Source of the DNA: Actinopolyspora lacussalsi subsp. righensis
GTDB lineage: Bacteria; Actinomycetota; Actinomycetes; Mycobacteriales; Pseudonocardiaceae
Direction: 5' to 3'
DNA: 64,000 bases
NCBI RefSeq assembly: GCF_900116555.1
Contig: NZ_FPAT01000010.1
Coordinates: 1 to 64,000, forward strand
Part shown: in pieces, positions 56,153 to 64,000 of the stretch
Numbering within the stretch: the first letter of the stretch is position 1
Layout of the letters: every line of letters begins with the position of its first letter
Made by a program: the position numbers and the translations under genes
Notes under the pieces: model-generated
The model's input: only the letters and a program-made list of their open reading frames with translations
The model's database searches: none
What the model was told of the DNA's origin: nothing

Positions 56153-57202
56153 TTGAAGATCGAAAATCTTTCCGATTCCGCTTCCGGTAACCGAGCCGGA
56201 ACGTGGAAACGGCGACTGCGAACGGCGCTCTACCTGTGCGGGTTCGCCGGGGTGGCCTCGGTGCTGTGGGCGGGCAGCCTCGGGATCGATCTGCTTAGCC
56301 CGTGGGCACAGCTGTCGGCGTTGCGACCCCAGTTGAACGTGCTGGTCCTGCTGCTCGCCGTGGTGCCGCTGTGGCGGCGACGCTTCGTGATCTCGGCGTT
56401 GACACTGGTCACCGCGCTGGTTTCCACGATCGGGATGCTGCCTCCGACCTGGGGGACGAGCGGTTCGGTCTCCTCCGGTTCCGGCTCGATCGGGATAGCC
56501 GTCTTCAACGTTTTCGCCGACGGTGCCGACCTGGCCGAGATCGCCCGGGAGATCCGAAGCGCCGATCCGGAAGTGGTCTCGTTGCCCGAGGCATCCAGCG
56601 GCTATGCCGGAAAGCTGGTCGACAGGCTCGCCCGCACCGGGGACGAGTACGTGTACGAGACGGATGCCCCACTGGTCGGTGATGTCGAGCCCCCGACCCG
56701 CAGACGGACCGGTCCGTACCCCACCTCGCTGCTGGTGAAACCGGAGCTTCGACCGGAGTTCGGTACCGAAAAGGTCGCGGGCTCGCTGGGCACGCTCGAC
56801 GCGAAGATCAACGGTTCGGCGGTGACCTGGCACGTGGCCGCCGTGCATCCTCCGCCGCCATTTCCGGGAGGGACGTCGGGATGGCGGGCCAGCCACAGCC
56901 TGCTCGAGGAGTACTGCGATTCGGAGAAGCCGTTCGTGCTCGCCGGGGACTTCAACTCCACGCTGAACCAGGGGCCGATGCGGCGACTGACCTCCAACGG
57001 ATGCACGGACGTCGGTCGCACCGCCGGCACCGGGTTGAGCACGACCTGGCCGTCCTCGCTGTCGGAGTTCCTCGGGATCACGATCGACCACGTGCTCGTC
57101 GGCGGCAGCGAGGTGGGCGCCGCCGACTACCGGACGGTCGACATCAGCGGCACCGACCACAGGGGATTGATCACCGAAGTGACCCTGCCGCGACTGAACT
57201 GA
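56153..57202 (+). CDS. Membrane-anchored endonuclease/exonuclease/phosphatase family protein
   Basis: 349 residues from TTG 56153. Three hydrophobic helices at the N-terminus (about residues 22-105) are followed by an extracytoplasmic EEP domain with [15 protein letters not shown], the EASSGYA glutamate position, [11 protein letters not shown], the catalytic [13 protein letters not shown] and the C-terminal SGTDHRGLI (Asp-His). The substrate may be a lipid or sugar phosphate, or nucleic acid. It is divergent from hen1 (160 bases apart), so a shared regulation is possible. Confidence 0.85.
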   Translation: MKIENLSDSASGNRAGTWKRRLRTALYLCGFAGVASVLWAGSLGIDLLSPWAQLSALRPQLNVLVLLLAVVPLWRRRFVISALTLVTALVSTIGMLPPTWGTSGSVSSGSGSIGIAVFNVFADGADLAEIAREIRSADPEVVSLPEASSGYAGKLVDRLARTGDEYVYETDAPLVGDVEPPTRRRTGPYPTSLLVKPELRPEFGTEKVAGSLGTLDAKINGSAVTWHVAAVHPPPPFPGGTSGWRASHSLLEEYCDSEKPFVLAGDFNSTLNQGPMRRLTSNGCTDVGRTAGTGLSTTWPSSLSEFLGITIDHVLVGGSEVGAADYRTVDISGTDHRGLITEVTLPRLN

Positions 57203-57401
57203 TCCGGTTCCGGCCACCCGCACGGCCGTTCCCGGGCGGCATCCTGCCCTCGCCGCTCAGGAGCCGTCCCGATCCGGCGAGACACCGAACGCGTGGGCGG
57301 GAACCCGCGACCCGCGCGAGCTCCGGCAGGGCTTCTGGCGGCGGGGACTCTCGCGGTGGGGCTTCTCGGCACCGGGACCGTCGGCGTGGGACGCTGCGGG
57401 T

Positions 57402-59447
57402 ATGGCACAGCGGCTAGCCCGGGCGACGAGTCCGTACCTGCTCCAGCACGCCGACAACCCGGTCGACTGGTGGCCCTGGTGCACCGAGGCGTTCGAGGAG
57501 GCACGGCGGCGGGACGTGCCGGTGCTGCTCTCGATCGGCTACGCGGCCTGCCACTGGTGTCATGTGATGGCGCACGAGTCGTTCGAGGACCCCGACACGG
57601 CCGGGGTCATGAACGAGGAGTTCGTCAACATCAAGGTCGACCGGGAGGAACGCCCGGACATCGACGCCGTCTACATCCAGGCCACCCAGGCCATGACCGG
57701 CCAGGCGGGCTGGCCGCTGACCTGCTTCCTGACACCGGACGGCGAGCCGTTCCACTGCGGCACCTACTACCCGGCCGCGCCGATGCACGGCATGCCGTCC
57801 TTCCGGCAGCTGCTCGACGCGGTGATCAGCGCCTGGCAGGAACGCACCGAGGAGGTGCGGCAGAGCGCGAGCAAGATCGTCGAGCAGCTGGCGAGCCAGC
57901 GCGCGGCGCTGCCGGAGTCCGCCGTGGACGACGAGGCGCTGACCGCGGCCGTGACCGGGCTGGCCGAGGAGTTCGACGCCGACAACGGCGGATTCGGCAA
58001 CGCCCCCAAGTTCCCGCCGTCGATGGTGCTGGAGTTCCTGCTGCGCCACCACGAACGCGCGGGCGACACCGGCACCGGCGCGCGGGCGTGGCAGCTCGCC
58101 GAGAGCGTGGCCGTGGCTATGGCACGCGGCGGCATCAACGACCAGCTGGCGGGCGGCTTCGCCCGCTACAGTGTGGACGCGTCCTGGATCGTGCCGCACT
58201 TCGAGAAGATGCTCTACGACAACGCGTTGCTGCTGCGGGCCTACACCCACCTGGCGCGGCGGCACGCCGCCGGGGTGTCCGGCACTGATCCCGAACTGCT
58301 GCGACGGGTCGCGGGGGAGACGGCGGAATTCCTGGTGCGCGATCTCGGCACCCCGGAGGGTGGCTTCGCGGCCTCGCTGGACGCCGACACCGAGCAGGGC
58401 GAGGGCGTCACCTACGTGTGGAGCCCGGAACAGCTGCGTCAGGCGCTCGGTGAGGAAGACGGCACGTGGGCCGCGGAGATCTTCGGGGTGACCTCGGAGG
58501 GCACCTTCGAGCACGGCACCTCCACACTGCGCCTGCTCCGTGATCCGGACGACCCCGAGCGGTGGCGGGACGTGCGGGAGCGGCTGCTGCGGGAACGCGC
58601 GGGACGCCCGCAGCCCGCCAGGGACGACAAGGTGGTCACCGCCTGGAACGGGCTCGCGATCACCGCGCTGACCGAGGCCGCCACCGCGCTGGACCGTCCC
58701 GACTGGCTCCAGGCGGCGGAGACGGCCGCGCGGCTGCTGCTGGACACCCAGCTCCGGAACGGCAGGCTGCTGCGCACCTCCCGCGCCGGTGTGCCGGGCA
58801 CCGCCGAAGGCGTGCTGGAGGACTACGGCTGCCTCGCCGAGGGGCTGCTGAGCCTGCACCAGGCCACCGGTTCGGCGCACTGGCTGGACACGGCGTGCGA
58901 GCTGCTGGACACCGCGCTGGAGCTGTTCGCCGACCCCGAGAACCCGGGGGCGTTCCACGACACCGCTTCGGACGCCGAAGCTCTGGTCAACCGCCCCTCG
59001 GACCCCACGGACAACTCGAGCCCCTCCGGGGCGTCCTCGGTCACCTCGGCGCTGGTGACGGCGGGGTCGCTCGCGGGCTCCGAGCGATCCGGGCGCTACC
59101 GCGAGGCGGCCGAGCTGGCGTTGAACCGCGCTGGGCTGCTCGCTCGGCGCGCCCCGAGATTCGCGGGGCACTGGCTGGCCGCCGCGGAGGCGAGCAGGCA
59201 CGGGCCGCTGCAGATCGCCGTGGCCGGCCCCGCCGACAGCGGTCGGGCCGAGCTGATCGCCACCGCCCGGCGCCACGCGCCGGGTGGCGCGGTGACCGTG
59301 GCGGGGGAGCCCGAGGACGCCGAGGTTCCGCTACTGGCCGACCGGGGACTGCTGGAGGGTTCGGCCGCTGCCTACGTCTGCAGGGGCTACGTGTGTGATC
59401 GGCCCGTCGGCAGCGCGGCGGAGCTGCTGGCGACGCTGCGCGGCTGA
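57402..59447 (+). CDS. DUF255 thioredoxin-domain protein (YyaL/spermatogenesis-associated 20 family)
   Basis: 681 residues. N-terminal thioredoxin-like domain with NPVDWWPW and the CHWCHVM motif (about residues 48-54), [19 protein letters not shown], then a six-hairpin glycosidase-like helical part ([51 protein letters not shown]). Probably soluble; the reaction is unknown. Syntenic with Rv1084. Confidence 0.92.
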   Translation: MAQRLARATSPYLLQHADNPVDWWPWCTEAFEEARRRDVPVLLSIGYAACHWCHVMAHESFEDPDTAGVMNEEFVNIKVDREERPDIDAVYIQATQAMTGQAGWPLTCFLTPDGEPFHCGTYYPAAPMHGMPSFRQLLDAVISAWQERTEEVRQSASKIVEQLASQRAALPESAVDDEALTAAVTGLAEEFDADNGGFGNAPKFPPSMVLEFLLRHHERAGDTGTGARAWQLAESVAVAMARGGINDQLAGGFARYSVDASWIVPHFEKMLYDNALLLRAYTHLARRHAAGVSGTDPELLRRVAGETAEFLVRDLGTPEGGFAASLDADTEQGEGVTYVWSPEQLRQALGEEDGTWAAEIFGVTSEGTFEHGTSTLRLLRDPDDPERWRDVRERLLRERAGRPQPARDDKVVTAWNGLAITALTEAATALDRPDWLQAAETAARLLLDTQLRNGRLLRTSRAGVPGTAEGVLEDYGCLAEGLLSLHQATGSAHWLDTACELLDTALELFADPENPGAFHDTASDAEALVNRPSDPTDNSSPSGASSVTSALVTAGSLAGSERSGRYREAAELALNRAGLLARRAPRFAGHWLAAAEASRHGPLQIAVAGPADSGRAELIATARRHAPGGAVTVAGEPEDAEVPLLADRGLLEGSAAAYVCRGYVCDRPVGSAAELLATLRG

Positions 59448-59556
59448 GCGCGCCCACTCGACGGCCCCCGAGGCGGGAGCGTCCGGGAAGTTCCCGCCCA
59501 TCTCCGGACGGGGCCGTCGTTCTCTCCCGGACGGGGGCCGACCGGAAGGGCCCGAT

Positions 59557-60243
59557 TCAGGAATACAGCGCCAGCCAGATGGCGATGTGGTGGCAGATCG
59601 CGGCCGCCGAGACCGCCGCGTGGAAGAACTCGTGATAGCCGAACACCCTCGGCCACGGGTCGGGGCGGCGCAGCGCGTAGCAGATCGCACCCCCGGTGTA
59701 GAGCACGCCGCCGACCACCAGCAGCACCAACGCCGTGACCCCGGCGTTGGCCAGCAGGTCGGGCAGCACGAAGACCGCGACCCACCCGAGGGCGATGTAG
59801 ACGGGCACCCCGACCCAGCGCGGGCCGTTCGGCCAGGCCAGCTTGAGCACCACGCCGCCGAGTGCGCCGCCCCACACCACCGCCAACACCACCGTCGCCG
59901 TGGTCGGCCGCATCGCCAGCATCGCCAGCGGCGTGTAGGTGCCCGCGATGAACAGGAAGATCATGGAGTGGTCGAGGCGTCGCATCGTGGTCCGCGCACC
60001 TTCCGTGCGCCACGTTCTGCGGTGGTACAGCGCGCTTACGCCGAACAGGCCCAGCACCGTGGCGACGTAGATGGAGGTCCCCAGCGCGGCACGACCGGAC
60101 ACCGTGGCTCCGGCCAGCGCGATCAGCGCGGCGCCCGAGACCAGCGCCCCGAGCGCGGACCACAGGTGGATCCAGCCCCGCAGCTTGGGTTTGACCGACT
60201 GAGCGGCCGAGGGCTCGCGCGTGTTGCGGCTCGCTGTTGGCAC
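59557..60243 (-). CDS. Hemolysin III/PAQR family membrane protein
   Basis: 228 residues with seven hydrophobic helices. Family motifs: SALYHRRTW near helix 2, RRLDHSMIFLFIAGTYTP in helix 3 and FGYHEFFHAAVSAAAICHH near the C-terminus, giving the His/Ser/Asp metal site seen in the alkaline ceramidase superfamily. True substrate unknown. Syntenic with Rv1085c. Confidence 0.92.
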   Translation of the reverse strand: MPTASRNTREPSAAQSVKPKLRGWIHLWSALGALVSGAALIALAGATVSGRAALGTSIYVATVLGLFGVSALYHRRTWRTEGARTTMRRLDHSMIFLFIAGTYTPLAMLAMRPTTATVVLAVVWGGALGGVVLKLAWPNGPRWVGVPVYIALGWVAVFVLPDLLANAGVTALVLLVVGGVLYTGGAICYALRRPDPWPRVFGYHEFFHAAVSAAAICHHIAIWLALYS

Positions 60244-60417
60244 GTTTCGAGCTTACGGGAGGGAGGCCGCCCCGCTCCGCTCGACATGATGACGTTCACC
60301 CGCCCGATGCGGGACGAGCCACGGATCACCCGCCTCGGTGAGCTGCGCGCGGAGCGGCCGTGTCGATCCTGCGGTCGCTTGCCGTGCTCGTCGAGCCTCC
60401 GAGTAGTCTCGTGGAAC

Positions 60418-61194
60418 GTGGCGCTGAGACTTCGGCTACGAGAGCTTGTCTACGATCTCTACGAACGGCGGTTGCGCCGTCAGCTAAAGGGGGCACAACC
60501 CCCCAGACACGTCGGTGTGATTCTGGACGGCAATCGCCGCTGGGCGAAGGAGGCCGGGTTCGACGCCGACTACGGTCATCGTGCCGGGGCGCGCAAGATC
60601 TCGGACTTTCTCGGCTGGTGTCGGGAGAACCAGGTGGAAGTGGTCACGCTGTGGCTGCTGTCCACCGACAACCTCCGGCGGGCCAGCAGCGAGGTCGACT
60701 CGCTGCTGGAGATCATCGCCGGTGTCGTGGAGGAGATCACCCAGCCCGGCACGCCGTGGCGGGTGCGCATCGTGGGTGCGATGGACCTGCTGCCCACCGA
60801 GATCGCGGCCAGGATCTCGGCCGCCGCGTTGCGGACCGAGAACCGGGACGGGATGCAGGTCAACGTGGCGGTCGGCTACGGCGGCAGGCAGGAGATCGCC
60901 GACGCGGTGCGCAAGATGCTGCAGCGGCACGCCGAGGCGGGAACCACCATCGAGGAGCTCGCCGAGGTGCTCGACGTCGATCACATCGCCGAACACCTCT
61001 ACACCTCCGGGCAGCCCGATCCGGAGCTGTTGATCCGCACTTCCGGTGAACAGCGATTGTCCGGTTTCATGCTCTGGCAGTCGGCGCACTCGGAGTTCTG
61101 GTTCTGCGAGACCTACTGGCCCGCCTTCCGGCGAGTGGACTTCCTGCGCGCACTGCGGAACTTCGCGGCTCGGCACCGCAGATTCGGGAACTGA
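60418..61194 (+). CDS. uppS: Isoprenyl transferase (cis-prenyl diphosphate synthase)
   Basis: 258 residues from GTG 60418. VILDGNRRWA (catalytic Asp37), GHRAGARKISDFLGWC, LWLLSTDNLRR and ELLIRTSGEQRLSGFMLWQS. Its position and length match Rv1086, a short-chain Z-farnesyl diphosphate synthase, rather than the long-chain UppS; the sequence alone does not settle chain length. It provides polyprenyl carriers for envelope assembly. Confidence 0.93.
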   Translation: MALRLRLRELVYDLYERRLRRQLKGAQPPRHVGVILDGNRRWAKEAGFDADYGHRAGARKISDFLGWCRENQVEVVTLWLLSTDNLRRASSEVDSLLEIIAGVVEEITQPGTPWRVRIVGAMDLLPTEIAARISAAALRTENRDGMQVNVAVGYGGRQEIADAVRKMLQRHAEAGTTIEELAEVLDVDHIAEHLYTSGQPDPELLIRTSGEQRLSGFMLWQSAHSEFWFCETYWPAFRRVDFLRALRNFAARHRRFGN

Positions 61195-61286
61195 CGCGTT
61201 CTCGGCAGCGCTCTTGGATCGGGTTCCCGAACGGCGGGCGAGAGCGGCGAACCGCCGCGGTGCCGACGATATCCGTGGCACCGAGA

Positions 61287-61317
61287 AGCGGGGCCGGACC
61301 GCGATGTCCGACCCCGC
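61287..61317. terminator. Hairpin between uppS and the secreted-protein gene
   Basis: AGCGGGGCCGGAC/GTCCGACCCCGCT, 13 pairs with one G-U, loop CGCGAT. Convergent genes on both sides. Confidence 0.75.
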
Positions 61318-61361
61318 TCGTTTCATCCCGATGATTCGGGACGAAACCGTTCAGCCCGTGC

Positions 61362-61622
61362 TCAGCTGCCGTTGGTGATCGAGGTGGGGTGGTCCACGAC
61401 CGGGGCGTTGACGCACTCCGAGGGCTGCGCGTGCAGCAGGTTGACGACCGCGCCGAGCACGGCGACGTTGTTGCCGCACAGCTGGACCGGCAGCACGCTC
61501 AGGTTGTTGTCGTTGAGGATGTTGATGCCGTCGTTGTCCTTGGTGTCGGCGCTGGCCATGGGGGCCATGGCCATCATGCCGGCGGCGGCGATACCCACGG
61601 CGGCGGCGGTCTTCTTCAGCAT
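61362..61622 (-). CDS. Small secreted protein with a cysteine pair, tandem paralogue 1
   Basis: 86 residues: a signal peptide (KKTAAAVGIAAAGMMAMAP, cleaved near ASA-D), then DTKDNDGINILNDNNLSVLP, a Cys-flanked hydrophobic segment (LCGNNVAVLGAVVNLL...ECVN, 20 residues between the Cys) and a VDHP tail. The mature protein is about 60 residues, hydrophobic between two Cys, which recalls chaplins but with wider Cys spacing. Paralogue of the next gene. Confidence 0.8.
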   Translation of the reverse strand: MLKKTAAAVGIAAAGMMAMAPMASADTKDNDGINILNDNNLSVLPVQLCGNNVAVLGAVVNLLHAQPSECVNAPVVDHPTSITNGS

Positions 61623-61851
61623 GGGGGAGTTCTCCTTCGAATTACACGTCGATTCCGACGTTCTCCGCCTGTTCGCACTCCGAGCGGCGGAGGAGATTTT
61701 GTCGTGAGTTGACTCGGAACGAGTCCGTCAGTGCGGAAAATCGCCCTTCAGGGCGGAAATCGGCTGCCGAATCGTGGCACGCGATCGCGCGGAGGAAACG
61801 GATCCGTTCTCGTTCCGAGCTCTCCGGGGGTCGTTCGGTTCGCCGCTGAAT

Positions 61852-61891
61852 CCGGAGTGGACGGCTGTTAGGTCAGCTCCGTCCACTCCGG
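61852..61891 (-). terminator. Hairpin after the second secreted-protein gene
   Basis: CCGGAGTGGACGG/CCGTCCACTCCGG, a perfect 13-bp stem with a 14-base loop, 28 bases downstream of the stop at 61920. Confidence 0.8.
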
Positions 61892-61919
61892 CTCTTCCGG
61901 TTCCGCGCGGGATCCGGGC

Positions 61920-62171
61920 TCAGCTGATCGCCTTGGGGTGGTCCACGACCGGGGCGTTGACGCACTCGGAGGACTGCGAGGTCAGCACGTTGGCGACAAC
62001 GCCGAGCACGGCGACGTTGTTGCCGCACAGCTGGATCGGGACGGCGCTGATGTTGTTGTCGTTGAGCACGTTGATGCCGTCGTTGTCCTTGGAGTCGGCG
62101 CTGGCCATGGGGGCCATGGCGACCATGCCGGCGGCGGCGATACCCATGGTGGCGGCGGTCTTCTTCAGCAT
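61920..62171 (-). CDS. Small secreted protein with a cysteine pair, tandem paralogue 2
   Basis: 83 residues from ATG 62171 behind GGGAGCGAG. It shares the signal peptide (KKTAATMGIAAAGM) and the core LNDNN-then-QLCGNNVAVLG and SSECVNAPVVDHP with paralogue 1, differing mainly at NIS/NLS and in the residues between the Cys. Each copy has its own terminator, so they are separately transcribed. Likely surface-active or cell-wall proteins; chaplin-like is a guess. Confidence 0.8.
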   Translation of the reverse strand: MLKKTAATMGIAAAGMVAMAPMASADSKDNDGINVLNDNNISAVPIQLCGNNVAVLGVVANVLTSQSSECVNAPVVDHPKAIS

Positions 62172-62487
62172 TTTCTCGCTCCCTGTCGGTACGGGTGATT
62201 CGTGGAACGCGGTTCGCACGACGGAACCCCAGAAAATTCCGCCGTGGGCGCGCACACGAAGGAAACCTATCGACTGCATGATCGCGAGGAAAGCTCGATA
62301 ACACTATCGTGTAAATATCTAATTTGGTTTCTAAAGGTATCTTTCGGGTGACACACGAAAGGCGACGTTGGTGCTCGGAATGATTCGACGGAAGCTTTCC
62401 GGTCGTGCGTCACCCTCGGGGGCGAACACCCCGATCCCCGCGGCGTGAACACGGCACGAAAGCCGCGAACTCCGCTATCCTGCCGAC
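62172..62487. other. Gene-free region with an AT-rich promoter-like patch
   Basis: About 315 bases between divergent genes. Bases 62300-62345 (TAAATATCTAATTTGG region) are far more AT-rich than the surroundings and probably hold the promoter of the secreted-protein gene. Confidence 0.4.
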
Positions 62488-63678
62488 ATGCCCGAAGTGC
62501 CGGTCGCCGAGTACCTCGTCCTCGGCCTGCGGTTCGGGCGGCTGTCCCTCGGCTTCGTGCAGAGCTACACCGGCGATCGTGCGCTGCGCGGGCAGGTGGA
62601 CCGCGAGCCCGCACCGCTTCCCGGCTTGCTCGCCTCCCAGGCACGCGGACTGCGTCGAACCGTCCGGCGGGCCGCGCTGGATGCCGACCGTACTGATTTC
62701 CTGCTCGGGCAGCTCGCCGCGCTGGACTGCGCCGCCCGTGGGCTCGCCGGGGGTCCCGTGTCGTTCGCGGGCAGGCTGCGCCGCTGCTTCCAGCTCGAGG
62801 TGGACCGCACCGACCCCGAGCACTACGCGGCGGTCCACGACGAACTCGCCCACTGGCTGCCCCGGGGTGCCACGCTGGTCGAGCGGGTGGCGAACTTCCG
62901 CGAACGCGAACGCGTTTCGGCGGAAGCGCTGCCCGACTGCGTGCGTGCCCTCTCCGAAGCCTTCCGAGTCCGGGCCCGAGCGGCGTTCCGGCTGCCGGTG
63001 CACGAGCGGGTGACGTACCGGTTCCGGCACGATCCTTCCTTCGGCGGGCTGCAGCACTACCTCGGCGGTGGCCGCTCCGTCGTCACCGTCAGCACCGCCG
63101 TGCCGCACCGCCTCAGCGATCTGCCCAGGCTGCTGGCGCACGAGAGCTATCCCGGCCACCACACCCAGCACTGTCGCGACACGCTTCCCGAACACGACAT
63201 CGCGCTCACCGACACCCCGCAGTGCACGATCTCGGAGGGACTGGCCGAACGGGCGCTGGACGTGCTGCTCGGTCCGGCCTGGGGAGCCCGGGTTCGTGAG
63301 GTGCTCCACGGGATCCTGCCGGTGCCGGCGGCGGAGGACCTCGAACGGATGGACGCCGCGCGGCGCGTGCTCGCCGGGGTACGGCGGGACGCCGCGCTGA
63401 TGCTGCACGAGCACGGCACCGATCCCCACCGGGTGCGCGAGTACCTGCGGCGCTGGTTGCTGCTGGACGACTCACGTGCCCGGGTGCTGCTGGAACGCCT
63501 CTCCGACCCTTCCACCGCCGCGTACGCCGTCGTCTGCCCAACCGCGTACGAGTTGACCGGTGCCTGGTTGGACGCCGAAGGTCCCGAACACCGCCGCGTT
63601 CGCTACGAACGGCTGCTGGATCGGCCGCTGCAGCCGCACACCCTGCGGTCCGAGCTCTCCGGCAGAATCGCCGCTTGA
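62488..63678 (+). CDS. DUF885-like metallopeptidase family protein
   Basis: 396 residues. The zinc motif HESYPGHHTQH (about residues 214-224) is the HExxxGHxxQ-type site of DUF885 proteins, followed by ISEGLAERALDVLL, whose Glu is the third ligand candidate, and an all-helical C-terminus with PTAYELTGAWL. It has no signal peptide. It is shorter than typical members (about 550), lacking part of the N-terminal domain. Probably an intracellular peptidase. Confidence 0.8.
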   Translation: MPEVPVAEYLVLGLRFGRLSLGFVQSYTGDRALRGQVDREPAPLPGLLASQARGLRRTVRRAALDADRTDFLLGQLAALDCAARGLAGGPVSFAGRLRRCFQLEVDRTDPEHYAAVHDELAHWLPRGATLVERVANFRERERVSAEALPDCVRALSEAFRVRARAAFRLPVHERVTYRFRHDPSFGGLQHYLGGGRSVVTVSTAVPHRLSDLPRLLAHESYPGHHTQHCRDTLPEHDIALTDTPQCTISEGLAERALDVLLGPAWGARVREVLHGILPVPAAEDLERMDAARRVLAGVRRDAALMLHEHGTDPHRVREYLRRWLLLDDSRARVLLERLSDPSTAAYAVVCPTAYELTGAWLDAEGPEHRRVRYERLLDRPLQPHTLRSELSGRIAA

Positions 63679-63724
63679 CTACTCCCCGACGTGAACGCCG
63701 GGGTTTCCGCCGATCGGAGGACCG

Positions 63725-64000
63725 ATGAGCCGACGCGCCGTGCTGTGCTCCGGGATGGTCACGCTGGACCTGCTGCAGCGGGTGGCCGAGTTCCCGGGGC
63801 CGAACGAGAAGACCACCGCCGAGCGGGCAGAGCTGAGCGCGGGCGGTCCTGCCACCGGGGCCGCCGTCACCGCCGCCGCGCTCGGTTCGGAGGTGAGCCT
63901 GCTGACGGCACTGGGAAGTCATCCGATGGCCGGGGTGGTGGCGGACGAACTCGCCGAGCACGGAGTCGAACTGCTCGACGTCACTCCCGACAGCGGGACG
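63725..64000 (+). CDS. PfkB-family carbohydrate kinase (partial, runs off the window)
   Basis: 92 residues are visible. The start MSRRAVLCSGMVTLDLLQRV and SAGGPATGAAVTAAALGSEV, then LLTALGSHPMAGVVADEL, are the N-terminal lid and sugar-binding parts of the ribokinase/PfkB fold. Substrate cannot be told without the C-terminal anion hole. ATG 63725 follows ATCGGAGGACCG. Confidence 0.88.
   Translation, partial: MSRRAVLCSGMVTLDLLQRVAEFPGPNEKTTAERAELSAGGPATGAAVTAAALGSEVSLLTALGSHPMAGVVADELAEHGVELLDVTPDSGT

Noticed and set aside
54596-57223. An 875-codon minus-strand frame and an 830-codon plus-strand frame (54710-57202) covering the same region
   Set aside because: High GC leaves long antisense frames open. 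Family motifs place Hen1 at 54596-55993 (minus) and the EEP protein at 56153-57202 (plus); the extensions have no domain or start signal.
59395-60417. A 599-residue version of the prenyl transferase starting at 59395
   Set aside because: The first 341 codons are antisense to the hemolysin III gene; the enzyme core starts at GTG 60418.

Overview
The window is GC-rich, densely coded actinomycete chromosome. Mycothiol chemistry (Mca), an EspG-like ESX chaperone, XRE/DUF5753 plus DUF397 regulator pairs, GTG and TTG starts and LpqU-like transglycosylases point to the Pseudonocardiales/Actinopolyspora side of the Actinomycetia; I cannot fix the genus. Two stretches keep gene orders that I recall from Mycobacterium tuberculosis: mazG-lpqU-eno-ftsB-DUF501-ppx (about 4.2-17.5 kb) and fadA-SGNH-cbs-pra-metB-greA-DUF4307-mca-small membrane protein-DUF255-hemolysin III-Z-prenyl synthase (about 38.7-61.2 kb). 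The novelties sit in the gaps of this backbone.

Layout. 0-2 kb: a small hypothetical operon divergent from an XRE/DUF5753 regulator and its DUF397 partner, with a perfect inverted repeat between them, then a terminator and a one-spacer remnant of a type I-E CRISPR array. 2-17.6 kb: EspG-like protein, SurA-like lipoprotein, MazG, three LpqU-like transglycosylase paralogues, RIO kinase, TPR protein, enolase, FtsB-like protein, DUF501, AidB-like acyl-CoA dehydrogenase, DUF4190 protein and Ppx/GppA. 17.7-23.4 kb: a complete peptide ABC importer. 23.8-31 kb: S10-like peptidase, family 5 uracil-DNA glycosylase whose 3' end is repeated on the far side of a higBA toxin-antitoxin pair, type II NADH dehydrogenase, a tRNA with UAA anticodon, endonuclease V and a DUF3800 protein. 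31-35 kb: cobalamin riboswitch and vitamin B12-type ABC importer. 35-46 kb: FMN reductase, YidC, BI-1-like protein, thiolase, SGNH hydrolase, and the transsulfuration pair cbs and metB around a Pra/RDD protein. 46-52 kb: HPPD with a divergent Lrp regulator, GreA, DUF4307 and Mca. 52-57 kb: a Pnkp-Hen1 RNA-repair operon with a divergent membrane EEP nuclease/phosphatase gene. 57-64 kb: DUF255 protein, hemolysin III, prenyl transferase, two tandem small secreted cysteine proteins, a DUF885-like peptidase and the start of a PfkB kinase.

The strongest unexplained signal is a family of roughly 112-bp intergenic repeats (seven full copies and one half copy) that can fold into a nested hairpin. Stem positions change together between copies, which implies selection on, or replication of, a folded form. 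Three copies are joined by a conserved linker to a second, shorter palindrome (core ATTTC-N4-GAAAT), which also occurs alone. Copies lie at breaks in conserved gene order and inside the B12 transporter operon. No transposase is visible in the window.
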